From Gemmatimonadota bacterium (GTDB lineage: Bacteria > JAAXHH01), in NCBI GenBank assembly GCA_009841265.1, contig VXMB01000009.1, forward strand, positions 1,161,911 through 1,225,910: a DNA stretch of 64,000 nucleotides, written 5' to 3'. Both the position numbers and the translations under genes were made by a program. Below are positions 27,296 through 36,316 of the stretch, piece by piece. The notes under the pieces were generated by a model. It was given only the letters and a program-made list of their open reading frames with translations, had not been told where the DNA came from and did no database searches. The first letter of the stretch is position 1; every line of letters starts with the position of its first letter.

Positions 27296-29149
27296 TCAAT
27301 GTTCCGGGGCCGATTCGATCATCACCGCGGGTCCCGCGTCTTCCGGTTCCCTGACCGAGTCGACCATGGCCTCGATTTCCTTGCCGGGCCTGGGGAAAAG
27401 CGACGTGAGCCCCAGGGTCACGGCGAAGTTGATCAGCATGCCGATCGTCCCGATCCCCTGGGGACTGATGCCGTTGGCGAACAGTCCGAAGGTCCAGGTT
27501 TCCATGCCGAAGAACACGCACGCGATGATGTAGAAAGCCGTAAAGCCGATACCGGCCAGGATTCCGCACACGGCGGGTATCGTACCCACGCGCTTGCTGA
27601 AAATGCCCAGTACGATGGCGGGGAAGAAGCTCGCGGCGGCGAGGCCGAAGGCGAAGGCTACCACCTGGCTGACGAAACCCGGCGGGTAGATACCGAATAC
27701 ACCGGCCACGATCACGGCTACGCCGATCACGCTACGGCCCACGGAAAGACGCTGGCTCTCGCTCGCGTTCGGGCGCAGTACGCGGTAGTACAGGTCGTGG
27801 GAAACACTGGACGAAATAACGAGCAGCAGCCCGCTGGCCGTGGACAGGGCCGCCGCCAGACCGCCAGCCGCGACGAGCGCGATGATCCAGCTGGCCAGTT
27901 CGGCCATTTCCGGCGTCGCCAACACGATAATGTCACGGTCCGGACCGGAAAGCCCCCGGGCCCTGAGGGCCGTGCGCCCATCCGCCCCCGCGGCGCCGTC
28001 CGAATCGAGCCAGGCCCGGTGGTCGACCTGTATGGAGGACAGTTCCGTGTGCGACAGGGACCCGCCGCGAAAAATCTCGTTGTCGTCACCGGCCGAATAC
28101 CGCATGACGCCGTCTCCGTCGTCCATCCACAGGATCAGGCCGGTCTTCTCCCAGTTCTCGAACCACGAAGGCAGTTCCTGCACGGTCTTCCCGTTCAGAC
28201 TGTCGATCATGTAGTACCGCGCGAAGGCAGCGGTCGCGGGCGCCGTAAGGTAGAGCAGGGAGATGAACAGCAGCGCCCAGAAGGCGCTCCAGCGCGCCGC
28301 CTTGACCGACTTGACGGTATAGAACCGGACGAGCACGTGGGGCAGGCCCGCCGTGCCCACCATGAGGGCAAGGGCTACGCAGAATACGTTGACCTTGTCC
28401 CACCCCCCCACGAAGGTGGCCGTGTAGCTGCTGAACCCCAGGTCGGCCTGTATCTGGTTGAGCTTCTCCAGCAGGTATACGCCCGTCTCGCCCGCGATCG
28501 AAGGCTCCAGCGTGCTGCCGAGGCCCGCCTGCGGCAGGGGACTACCCGTGAGCTTGATGCTGATGGCGATGGCGGGGATGAGAAAGGCGGTGATGAGCAC
28601 CCAGTACTGGGCGACCTGGGTCCACGTGATGCCCTTCATCCCTCCGAGCGTGGCGTAGATGAAGACAATGGCCATCCCGATGATGACGCCGATATGGATG
28701 TCCACCTCGAGGAACCGGCTGAAGACGACGCCCACGCCGCGCATCTGCCCCGCCACGTAGGTAAAGCTGATGAAAATTGCGCACGAGACGGCCACCACGC
28801 GCGCGAGGTCCGACGCGAAGCGGTCTCCCACGAAGTCCGGCACGGTATAGTGGCCGAATTTCCGGAGGTACGGCGCGAGCAGCAGCGCCAGCAGGACGTA
28901 ACCGCCCGTCCAGCCCATGAGATAGACGCCGCCGGCGTATCCCATCGTGGAAATCAGCCCGGCCATGGAAATGAAGGACGCCGCGCTCATCCAGTCGGCG
29001 GCCGTGGCCATGCCGTTGGCCGCCGCGGGCACGCCCCGTCCGGCGACATAGAAGCCCCGGGTGTCCCGGACCCGGGTCCGCCACGCGATAAAGAGGTAGA
29101 GACCGAATGAGAGGGCTACGAAGAAATAGGTCCAAGCCTGTACCGACAT
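27296..29149 (-). CDS. Sodium:solute symporter large subunit (SSS family, VC_2705-like)
   Basis: A 617-residue polytopic protein of the sodium/solute symporter superfamily. Signature segments include VAGRGVPAAANGMATAADWMSAASFISMAG near the N-terminus and a later FFPAIVLGIFSKR segment. A soluble loop of about 100 residues (roughly 310-410, with WFENWEKTGLILWMDDGDG) interrupts the membrane core. I recall such a loop in the VC_2705/ActP-related subfamily that pairs with DUF4212 proteins, as here. The substrate is probably a small organic acid, not proven. It is an odd guest inside a glycosyltransferase cluster. Confidence 0.85.
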   Translation of the reverse strand: MSVQAWTYFFVALSFGLYLFIAWRTRVRDTRGFYVAGRGVPAAANGMATAADWMSAASFISMAGLISTMGYAGGVYLMGWTGGYVLLALLLAPYLRKFGHYTVPDFVGDRFASDLARVVAVSCAIFISFTYVAGQMRGVGVVFSRFLEVDIHIGVIIGMAIVFIYATLGGMKGITWTQVAQYWVLITAFLIPAIAISIKLTGSPLPQAGLGSTLEPSIAGETGVYLLEKLNQIQADLGFSSYTATFVGGWDKVNVFCVALALMVGTAGLPHVLVRFYTVKSVKAARWSAFWALLFISLLYLTAPATAAFARYYMIDSLNGKTVQELPSWFENWEKTGLILWMDDGDGVMRYSAGDDNEIFRGGSLSHTELSSIQVDHRAWLDSDGAAGADGRTALRARGLSGPDRDIIVLATPEMAELASWIIALVAAGGLAAALSTASGLLLVISSSVSHDLYYRVLRPNASESQRLSVGRSVIGVAVIVAGVFGIYPPGFVSQVVAFAFGLAAASFFPAIVLGIFSKRVGTIPAVCGILAGIGFTAFYIIACVFFGMETWTFGLFANGISPQGIGTIGMLINFAVTLGLTSLFPRPGKEIEAMVDSVREPEDAGPAVMIESAPEH

Positions 29150-29158
29150 CGGCCGCGT

Positions 29159-29470
29159 CTACCCTTCCTGTCTGGTGGTTTCGAGTTCCCGGCGGTGCCG
29201 ATTGTCCAGGCGGTTCATGTACAGGCAGTAGGCCAGTATGAGCAGCACGAAGACGATGATGCTGCCCTGGTGGGCGAACCAGAACCCCAGGGGAAAGCCG
29301 GTGCCGGATATGCGGTACGCGTTGAGCGTGTCCGCGAACAGAATGCCGGCCCCCAGTCCGGCCAGGGCCCACAGCGCGAGCAGCACGGCCATGATCCGTA
29401 TGTTCGCCCGCCAGTAACGGCTGAGCGCCGCGGCGGCCCTGCTGCCGGCGGCTTTCGTCGAATCAGACAT
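29159..29470 (-). CDS. DUF4212 small membrane subunit of the symporter
   Basis: A 103-residue protein with two membrane segments (about 22-45 and 62-82), carrying FPLGFWFAHQGSI between them, typical of DUF4212 proteins that accompany SSS-family transporters. I chose the ATG at 29470 because GGAGG sits six bases before it; an ATG at 29488 lacks a ribosome site. The symporter follows after nine bases, so they are probably co-translated and form one transporter. Confidence 0.85.
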   Translation of the reverse strand: MSDSTKAAGSRAAAALSRYWRANIRIMAVLLALWALAGLGAGILFADTLNAYRISGTGFPLGFWFAHQGSIIVFVLLILAYCLYMNRLDNRHRRELETTRQEG

Positions 29471-29498
29471 GTCGGTCCTCCGGTTCATCCCTTTCCGT

Positions 29499-29999
29499 TC
29501 AGGGCTTGACCACGGTCAGTTTCGCCTCCACGTACATGCCGGGGAAGATGAACGCGAGGTATTTCTCCCATCTGCGGGGAAACCAGTTGGCGATCAGGCT
29601 GATGCCCAGCACCCGGTAGACGTCGCTGAAGATCAGCCTGCATTCGTCCATTCGAAACCGCCCGTCCCTGCACATCTGGGTAATGGTCACGTAGCCGAAG
29701 TGATGATAGTGCGTCAGGTCGCCATAGGACAGCTGCGACGAGTAGTGGGGCGTGACGATGCGGATCGAAGCCCCGGGCCGCGCGATGCGGTACACTTCGT
29801 CCATGGCCCTGGCCGGCTGGAGGATGTGCTCCAGGATATGTGACATCTCGACGTGATCGAACTGTGCGTCGTCGAAGGGATAGGGGTAGTCGTCCAGGCT
29901 GTGCACGACGTCCACGTGCGCCGCATCGTTGATGTCCAGGCCGACGGCCCCTTCCAGCTTCCCGAAAGGTCCGCAGCCCAGATCGAGTTTGGTCGCCAT
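29499..29999 (-). CDS. SAM-dependent methyltransferase (class I)
   Basis: The sequence KLDLGCGPFGKLEGAVGLDI near the start is a class I SAM-binding loop. PYPFDDAQFDHVEMSHILEHI and the RPGASIRIVTPHYSS strand match methyltransferase type 11 proteins. The length from the preferred start is 166 residues. ATG codons at 30020 and 30047 are alternatives; none has a good ribosome site. Target unknown; the setting among heptosyltransferases suggests a surface-glycan sugar, which is an inference. Confidence 0.8.
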   Translation of the reverse strand: MATKLDLGCGPFGKLEGAVGLDINDAAHVDVVHSLDDYPYPFDDAQFDHVEMSHILEHILQPARAMDEVYRIARPGASIRIVTPHYSSQLSYGDLTHYHHFGYVTITQMCRDGRFRMDECRLIFSDVYRVLGISLIANWFPRRWEKYLAFIFPGMYVEAKLTVVKP

Positions 30000-30100
30000 G
30001 TTCACCCGTTCCCGTGCCATGGAGGCGTTCGCCTGAGCGGGCAACATGGTATGGACGGGCAGGGGTCGTGTCAAGTGAATTAGGCCGTCCCGGACCGGGT

Positions 30101-31246
30101 TCAGACCCGGATGATCTCGCCCGTTTCGCCGCTGCCGGAATCGTCGAGCATGGCGGTGATTTCGCGGCACACGCGGTCCGGCGGGATCTCCTCGATCCGT
30201 TGACTGGCGGCGTAGAAGGCGCGGTGCCTTCGACCGGGCGGCTTCCAGAAGGCCGGATCGCTGGTGGCGTGGAAGGACAGGGTCGGCGTCTCCACGGCGG
30301 CGGCCAGGTGGAGGACCCCGGTGTCGTTGCATACGAGCAGGTCCGCGGCGCGGATCACGCCGGCGACCTCCCGCAGCGACAGGGGCGGCGCGCTGTGCAA
30401 CTGAGCGGATGCCGCATCGCGCAGTGCGCGCAGCAGTCCTTCTTCTCCCGGTGCCGGGATGACCAGGATCCGGGCGGAACGCCGGGCGGCCAACTCATCG
30501 CAGACGCTGGCCAGCTGCTCCACGGGGTACCGCTTCCTCGCGTCCCCGGTGCCGAAGTGGACGGCAACCACGGGGCCTCCGGGCTTCCCGGGATCCCCGT
30601 CCAGGCCATCGATCACCGCCCGGCCGGCCGCCCGTTCTTCCGCGGTCATGGCGTAACGGTAGGACAGGTCGTCCGTATCGGCGCCCACGTGCCGCACCAC
30701 GTCCAGGTTCCACTGGATCTGGTGCCTGGGTTCCGGATTCACGGGTACATTGATCGTGTAGAAGGGATTGTGGTCGAGGTGGTCGAAGGTGGGTGTTTCG
30801 GGTCCCATGACCACGGAAGCGCCCGAAAGCCAGGCGATGAGGTCGCTGGACAGGGAATGGGAAACCGTGTTGAACACGACGGCGAGGTCGACGGGGTTTC
30901 GCATGAGATCGACGAAAGACCGGATGTCCCGGGGCCGCCAGCGGAAACCGGATTCGTGGAATAGCAGGACCTCGTCCACGTCCGGATTGTTTCGGGCCAC
31001 GGGGTACAGGTACGCGCGGACTACCAGGGTGATGTGCGCGTTGGGAAACCGCGCCCGCAGCGCGTGGATCGCGGGGGTGGTCAGCAGGAAATCGCCGAAC
31101 TGATCGTGTTGCCGGATAATCAAAATCCGGTTGATGCGATCCGTATCGACCTCGCCGGGCGGCGCGCGGCGTTTGCCCAGGGGATGTCTGGCCAGCCATT
31201 TGAGCACCCGGGTCTTGAGCCGCTTTTCGATAGGATACCACATCAT
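30101..31246 (-). CDS. Heptosyltransferase-family glycosyltransferase (GT9)
   Basis: A third GT9 enzyme, 381 residues, not closely similar to the tandem pair. It has the N-terminal ILIIRQHDQFGDFLLTTPAI motif, VVAVHFGTGDARKRYP in the middle and DLLVCNDTGVLHLAAAVETPT as nucleotide motif. A basic N-terminal extension of about 38 residues (KRLKTRVLKWLARHPLGKRR) may bind the membrane. It is 10 bases downstream of the ABC exporter gene. Confidence 0.86.
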   Translation of the reverse strand: MMWYPIEKRLKTRVLKWLARHPLGKRRAPPGEVDTDRINRILIIRQHDQFGDFLLTTPAIHALRARFPNAHITLVVRAYLYPVARNNPDVDEVLLFHESGFRWRPRDIRSFVDLMRNPVDLAVVFNTVSHSLSSDLIAWLSGASVVMGPETPTFDHLDHNPFYTINVPVNPEPRHQIQWNLDVVRHVGADTDDLSYRYAMTAEERAAGRAVIDGLDGDPGKPGGPVVAVHFGTGDARKRYPVEQLASVCDELAARRSARILVIPAPGEEGLLRALRDAASAQLHSAPPLSLREVAGVIRAADLLVCNDTGVLHLAAAVETPTLSFHATSDPAFWKPPGRRHRAFYAASQRIEEIPPDRVCREITAMLDDSGSGETGEIIRV

Positions 31247-31256
31247 CGCCCGTCCG

Positions 31257-33182
31257 TTATTCCGCCACCGGTTCCTGGTCCCGGAACTGCAGGTTGTAGA
31301 GCTTCCGGTACAGGCCGTCTTCCTGGATCAGCGACCCGTGGACGCCGGCCTGCACGATCCGGCCGCGGTCGACTACGACCACCCGGTCCGCCTTCTGCAC
31401 CGTCGAAAGGCGATGGGCGATGACCAGGGCCGTCCTGCCCTTCATCAGCCGGTCGATGGCCTCCTGGACCAGCAGCTCGGACTCGGTGTCCAGGCTGGAC
31501 GTGGCCTCGTCGAATATGAGGATCTGGGGATCCTTCAGGATGGCCCGTGCGATGGCGATGCGCTGGCGCTGCCCCCCGGAAAGCCGCACGCCCCGCTCCC
31601 CGAGAAACGTATCGTACCCATCGGGCAACTGCTCGATGAAGGCGTCCGCGTTCGCGGCGGCCGCGGCGGACTGTATCCGGTCCAGGGGCATGTCGGCCAC
31701 GCCGTAGGCGATGTTGTTGCGGACCGTGTCGTTGAAGAGGATCACGTCCTGGGTCACGATGCCCATCTTCTCCCGGAGGGAGGCCACAGTGACCGTACGC
31801 AGTTCTTTCCCGTCGATTTCGATGCGCCCCCCGGTCGGATCGTAGAACCGCGCAACGAGATCCACCAGGGTGGACTTGCCGCCGCCGCTGGGTCCCACGA
31901 GCGCCACGGTCTCGCCTGATCGGACCACCAGGTCGATCTCTTCCAGGGCGGGATCGGAGACCGTATCGTACCGGAAAGTAACGCGATCGAGCCGGATCTC
32001 CCGCCGCAGGTCGGGCAGCGGGACCGCACCTGGAGCGTCCGTGATCTCCGGGGCCGTGTCCAGCACTGAAAACACGCGGTCGGCGGCGGCGATCCCTTCC
32101 TGGATCCGGTTGTGCACCTGGCCGAGTTCCTTGACCGGTTTCATCATCGAAAAGAGGGCCAGGAAGAAGGTCAGGAAGTCCTCGGGCGCCAGCAGGCCGC
32201 CTTCCAGCACCTGCCGCCCGCCGTACCAGAGGATCGCCAGGCCCACGGCGCTGCCCAGGATCTCCGTAATGGGGCTGGCCAGGTTGTGCATGTGAGTCAG
32301 GCGGAGCAGCGTGCGGAAGTAGTGTTGCGTCTGCCGCTTGAACTTGCCGATTTCGAAGGACTCCATGTTGAAGGCCTTGACCACCCGCACGCCGGCCACG
32401 GTCTCCTGGATCGTCGAGGTCATGTCGGCCATGGCCTCCTGGGAAGCCGTGCTGCTCCGCCGAAGGCGCCTGCCTACCGTGGTAATGACGAGGACGCTCA
32501 GGGGAAGCAGCACCAGCGAGACCAGCGTCAACTGCCAGCTGAGGATCAGGAGGATCGCGAGGAAGACCACGACCAGCATGGGTTCCTTGACCAGCGTGCC
32601 GAAGGCGGCCGAGATGGTGCCGTTGATCTTCATGACGTCGTAGGACACGCGGGAGATGAGCTCTCCCGTACGTTCCCGGTGGAAATAGGACAGGGAAAGG
32701 CGGTGCAGATGGATATACAGGTGGTTCCTGAGGTCTTTGATGACCCCGTTCTCGGCGTAGGCCATCAGGTAGGCCTGCAGGTAACTGCTGATGTTCTTGA
32801 GCAGGAGGATGAACAGGATGATCAGGCAGAGGCGCTCGAGGGTTGCCTGCTTGGTCGGCCTCCTGATCAGGTCGTTGGTGCGTTCCTTCAACGTCTCGCG
32901 CAGGCCCGTCATCCCGGTGCGCTGTTCCAGCCGGTTCGCCGAATCCTGCGCCATGTCGAGCTGCCCGCCCTGCCCGGGTTGTCCGCCCTGCCCGGCTTGG
33001 CCAGGCTGCCCGCCCTGCACCGTCTGTACGGTTTCCTGACTGAAGAGGGTCTGCAGAAAGGGCAGGGCCACCCAGACCGTGGCGCTGCTGGTCAGCGCGA
33101 AACAGGCCATGCATACCATGGCGCCGGCCATGAAATACCAGTAGGGTTTTACGTATGAAAGTACTCGGAGATACAGATTCAT
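31257..33182 (-). CDS. MsbA-like ABC exporter (fused membrane and ATPase domains)
   Basis: The 641-residue protein combines a six-helix exporter domain (about 1-380) with an ATPase domain: Walker A VGPSGGGKSTLV, Q loop TQDVILFND, signature LSGGQRQRIAIARAI, Walker B ILIFDEATSSLD and the H-loop histidine. MsbA flips lipid A-core across the inner membrane, and the surrounding LPS genes fit this role. Between the first two membrane segments (about residues 55-75) lies a Gly/Gln/Pro repeat (GGQPGQAGQGG) encoded by an 18-bp tandem array, in a periplasmic loop. A drug or glycolipid exporter is the alternative. Confidence 0.88.
   Translation of the reverse strand: MNLYLRVLSYVKPYWYFMAGAMVCMACFALTSSATVWVALPFLQTLFSQETVQTVQGGQPGQAGQGGQPGQGGQLDMAQDSANRLEQRTGMTGLRETLKERTNDLIRRPTKQATLERLCLIILFILLLKNISSYLQAYLMAYAENGVIKDLRNHLYIHLHRLSLSYFHRERTGELISRVSYDVMKINGTISAAFGTLVKEPMLVVVFLAILLILSWQLTLVSLVLLPLSVLVITTVGRRLRRSSTASQEAMADMTSTIQETVAGVRVVKAFNMESFEIGKFKRQTQHYFRTLLRLTHMHNLASPITEILGSAVGLAILWYGGRQVLEGGLLAPEDFLTFFLALFSMMKPVKELGQVHNRIQEGIAAADRVFSVLDTAPEITDAPGAVPLPDLRREIRLDRVTFRYDTVSDPALEEIDLVVRSGETVALVGPSGGGKSTLVDLVARFYDPTGGRIEIDGKELRTVTVASLREKMGIVTQDVILFNDTVRNNIAYGVADMPLDRIQSAAAAANADAFIEQLPDGYDTFLGERGVRLSGGQRQRIAIARAILKDPQILIFDEATSSLDTESELLVQEAIDRLMKGRTALVIAHRLSTVQKADRVVVVDRGRIVQAGVHGSLIQEDGLYRKLYNLQFRDQEPVAE
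32961..33014. repeat. 18-bp (2 x 9) tandem repeat in the ABC exporter
   Basis: Three adjoining units of 18 bases, built on CTGCCCGCCCTGCCCGGG with variants, encode a GQPGQ-type string in an extracytoplasmic loop of the exporter. Each can be split into two 9-base units like the other repeats in the window. Confidence 0.8.
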
Positions 33183-33200
33183 GGGGGGTCGATTAGAGGG

Positions 33201-34346
33201 TCAGGCGGGAGGAGCCATTGAGGCGGCGTAGAGCGCTTCCACCCGGTCGGTCATGGTGTCGAGATTGAAGCGTGCCCTGGCCCGTGCACGGCCGGTCTCC
33301 GCGATACGCTCGCGCAGACGCTCGTCCATCAGCAGCGATTCGACCGACTGTGCAAGCCCCTCCGCGTCGCCTCCCTGGAAGACCAGGCCCGTTTCGCCTT
33401 CCTCCACGGTGTCCAGCGTACCGTCCGACCGGGTCGATACACAGGCCACGCCCATGGCCATCGCCTCGATGACCGTCGCGCCGAAACCCTCTGCTCTGGA
33501 GGGGAATATAAAAACGTCCATGGCGTTCAGCAAGGCGGGAATGTCACGCCTGAAGCCCGTGAACAGCACGGACTCACCGAGGCCGAGTTCCCGGGCACGT
33601 TGAACGATTCCGACGTGGTACGCTTCCTCGCCGTAACTTGCCTCGCCCACCACGACGAACCGCAGGGACATCTCCGGATGGCGGTCCCGGAGCATCCGGG
33701 CGGCCTGCAGGAACTCCTCGTAGCCCTTGCCAGGAGACACTCGGCCCACGGTCCCCACCAACATGGCTTCGGAGACGATTCCGAGCGATCTTCTCGTGTC
33801 TTCCCGGTCGTAGAGGGACGGATCGAACCGTTCCAGGTCCAGGGCCGGATGCACCGTCACCACGCGGTCCGGCGGGACGGGACAGGTCTCCCGCACGTTC
33901 CTGTTCAGCGTCTCCGATACCGTGATGACGCGGGAAACGCGCCGGTACAGCCAGCGGTGCAGCGGGTCCTTCTTCGTTACGTAGGAACCGACGTGCTTGG
34001 TAAGCAGTAGCGGTCCCCCGAACCCCGCCAGCCGCGCGGCCGGCACGGCTTGCCAGAGGTCGCGGGACAGGTGGAGATGGAGGACGGCGGGCCGGAAGCG
34101 GCGGATGTAGCGCCGCAGCGCGCACGTCGAAAGGGGGTTCACGTAACCGCCGATGGGGACGGTTTCCACCGTGAAGCCCTGTTCACGGGCCTCGCCGGCA
34201 ATCGATCCCTTTGGATGAAGCACCAGGCGCACGTCGTGACCGCGGTCCCGGAGTTTTCCCGACAGGATCGGAACGTGCATCTCCGTACCGCCCCAGGCCA
34301 GGGAGGAGCATACCTGCAGGATGCGCGCGGGCGCTATGCCGGCCAT
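33201..34346 (-). CDS. Family 4 glycosyltransferase
   Basis: A 381-residue GT4 (GT-B fold) protein. The N-terminal domain has ILQVCSSLAWGGTEMHV with the Gly-Gly turn. The C-terminal domain has LVGTVGRVSPGKGYEEFLQAA and the FIFPSRAEGFGATVIEAMA segment with the catalytic E-x7-E region. Such enzymes add hexoses to LPS core or O-chain. It lies 18 bases upstream of the exporter and is probably co-transcribed with it. Confidence 0.88.
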   Translation of the reverse strand: MAGIAPARILQVCSSLAWGGTEMHVPILSGKLRDRGHDVRLVLHPKGSIAGEAREQGFTVETVPIGGYVNPLSTCALRRYIRRFRPAVLHLHLSRDLWQAVPAARLAGFGGPLLLTKHVGSYVTKKDPLHRWLYRRVSRVITVSETLNRNVRETCPVPPDRVVTVHPALDLERFDPSLYDREDTRRSLGIVSEAMLVGTVGRVSPGKGYEEFLQAARMLRDRHPEMSLRFVVVGEASYGEEAYHVGIVQRARELGLGESVLFTGFRRDIPALLNAMDVFIFPSRAEGFGATVIEAMAMGVACVSTRSDGTLDTVEEGETGLVFQGGDAEGLAQSVESLLMDERLRERIAETGRARARARFNLDTMTDRVEALYAASMAPPA

Positions 34347-34440
34347 GGCAATCCTCTAATCGATGGAATCGGGGATCGGGATCGGATCGGGGACGCTTAC
34401 GGATATACAGGCGGGCCCGCCGGTATCACTTACGCCGGCA

Positions 34441-35427
34441 TCACTTCCACACCTGGTGCCAGGCGCATTCCGTCTGGAAGATGTAGTTGTTGCACTGGCT
34501 GCAGATCTCGAGTTCGTCGTACCGGTTCTCGATCATCTTCTGGCGGATCTCCTGGATCGGCGCACCGTTCCAGACTTCCCTGATCGACTGCTTCGAGACG
34601 TCGCCCACTTCCACCCTGAAGTCGAAATCGAGACAGCAGATGGACACCCGGCCGTCGTTCGCGATAACGAACTCCTCCCAGGGATGCTTGCAGGGGAAGG
34701 TGAAACCGCCGGTGGCCGACGCCTCGGCCTGGTCGCCCACGTTCTTGTCTTCCACGCTGCCCGTCCAGGTGGTGTAGCTTTGCACCACCACGTGGTCGGC
34801 GATGGGCTTCCAGAGGTCCCTGAACGCGTCGATCTCGTGCTGGGTCTCGGCCATGTTGATGATGGTCACCGTGATTTCCGGCGTCTTGCTGCGGACGGAC
34901 CGCTTCAGTTCCATCAAGTACCGCGCGTTCTCCACCACCTGTTCGTAGTCGAGCCCGACGCGCACCGCCTCGAAGGTCTCCGCCGTCGCCCCGTCGATGT
35001 CGATGTTGATCTTGTCCAGCCCACAATCGATGAGCTCCTGCGCCTTCTGCGGTGTGATGAGGGAACCGTTGGTGCTCACGCTGACCGGCACGCGGGGCAG
35101 CTTTTGCTTCGTATACGCGATCATGTCGACGAGTTTCTTGTTGATGAAGGACTCTCCGAACATGAAGGGTTGTATGAGCCGGATGTACCGGGCGTTTTCG
35201 GCACATTCGTCGATGATCTTGCGGTACAGGTCCATGGGCATGTTGCCCTTCTTGCGGCTCAACAGTTCACGCGGGCACATGATGCAGTCGGCGTTGCAGT
35301 AACTCGACCCCTCGATACTGATCACTTCCGGAAACCGCAGTTTCCGCGCAACGATGGCATTGCGCAGAACCCGCTGAACCGGCTCGTACCGGGACGCCGT
35401 CTTGTAAAGGGAGTCTTTAAAGCCCAT
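34441..35427 (-). CDS. Radical SAM protein with C-terminal SPASM-type cysteines
   Basis: The 328-residue protein has the radical SAM cluster motif CNADCIMC (Cys44, Cys48, Cys51) inside ISIEGSSYCNADC. It also has the VSVSTNGSLIT strand and C-terminal cysteines (CKHPWEE, ISICCLD, ICSQCNNYIFQTEC) that should bind one or two auxiliary iron-sulfur clusters. It resembles uncharacterised SPASM proteins found in polysaccharide loci. A role in modifying a sugar or peptide of the surface glycan is an inference. It lies seven bases after a GT2 gene on the same strand. Confidence 0.85.
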   Translation of the reverse strand: MGFKDSLYKTASRYEPVQRVLRNAIVARKLRFPEVISIEGSSYCNADCIMCPRELLSRKKGNMPMDLYRKIIDECAENARYIRLIQPFMFGESFINKKLVDMIAYTKQKLPRVPVSVSTNGSLITPQKAQELIDCGLDKINIDIDGATAETFEAVRVGLDYEQVVENARYLMELKRSVRSKTPEITVTIINMAETQHEIDAFRDLWKPIADHVVVQSYTTWTGSVEDKNVGDQAEASATGGFTFPCKHPWEEFVIANDGRVSICCLDFDFRVEVGDVSKQSIREVWNGAPIQEIRQKMIENRYDELEICSQCNNYIFQTECAWHQVWK

Positions 35428-35433
35428 CGGTTG

Positions 35434-36309
35434 TCAGTCGTCCTTCCAGTTGAATTCGTCGTCGCCACCCCGGATCAGCCGGTTGTAGCCCGGCTGGCGG
35501 GTCCGTACCTCTTCGGTTCGTATGGGCGGGAACATCCGGCCGCCCCGCTTCCTGTACATCCTGTATTCCCAGGTCTTCGCGTACCCGGACATGACCGAAA
35601 CCGATGAGAGAAGGCATAGCAGAAGTCCTTGCATCCCATCCAGATACCCTCTTTTCATCACGTACAACTTCCAGAACGCGCCCAGGGGAGCGAGGGCGAT
35701 GTGCACCCAGGTTATCTTACGGTCCGGCCGCGCTTTCAGCCGGTTCCTCACCTCGATCGACGTGTACTCGTTCAACTTCTCGATATACTGGTACAGGCTG
35801 GTATAGGCATCGTGTACAAGCGGTGCATCGAGGCAGCCGGTAGACCCGTCGACGACGAAGGTCTCATGGACCTGGGTCCGTGTGACCTTCGTCTTGCACC
35901 GGCGGAACAGCCGGAGCGGCCGGTCGTCTCCCCAGCCGGCCGCATGGCGGATGTGCCGGGAGAGGAAGTAATTCTCCCTGGGCATATGATAACCGTCGCA
36001 GGATGCGGGTGACGCGAGAAGGCTTCGGATCTCCGACTCAAGCGGCTCGCTGAGCCGCTCGTCCGCGTCCAGGTTCAACACCCATTCGGAAACCGCCCGG
36101 TCCAGCGCCTGCTGCTTCTGCTGTCCGCTGCCGTGCCGGTCTTCCTGATACAACCGGACCTTGTCGTGGCCGTTGCAGATCTCGACCGTCCGATCGGTGC
36201 TTCCGCAGTCCACCACCACGATTTCGTCCACCCAGTACACGCTTCGCAGACAGGTATCGATATGCGGTTCTTCGTTATAGGTAATGACGATTACGGATAT
36301 CGTATCCAT
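35434..36309 (-). CDS. WaaE/KdtX-like family 2 glycosyltransferase
   Basis: The third paralogue of its type, 291 residues. It has MDTISVIVITYNEEPHIDTCL, EIVVVDCGSTDRT (Cys in place of the usual Ser) and the metal motif LNLDADERLS. The C-terminal FWKLYVMKRGYLDGMQGLLL hydrophobic region is followed by a basic, disordered tail of about 40 residues absent from the other two. It heads the glycosyltransferase cluster, immediately after the polyprenyl synthase gene. Confidence 0.85.
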   Translation of the reverse strand: MDTISVIVITYNEEPHIDTCLRSVYWVDEIVVVDCGSTDRTVEICNGHDKVRLYQEDRHGSGQQKQQALDRAVSEWVLNLDADERLSEPLESEIRSLLASPASCDGYHMPRENYFLSRHIRHAAGWGDDRPLRLFRRCKTKVTRTQVHETFVVDGSTGCLDAPLVHDAYTSLYQYIEKLNEYTSIEVRNRLKARPDRKITWVHIALAPLGAFWKLYVMKRGYLDGMQGLLLCLLSSVSVMSGYAKTWEYRMYRKRGGRMFPPIRTEEVRTRQPGYNRLIRGGDDEFNWKDD

Positions 36310-36316
36310 ACCTGCG

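Noticed and set aside
26345..29110. A 921-codon open frame on the plus strand across the GT2 and symporter genes
   Set aside because: It is antisense to well-identified genes, and its translation is rich in His, Arg, Gly, Asp and Gln without motifs. High GC content keeps the antisense frame open.
34405..34440. Inverted or direct repeat before the radical SAM stop codon as a terminator
   Set aside because: The GCCGG-ATCACTT pair is a direct, not inverted, repeat and no T run follows on the minus strand.
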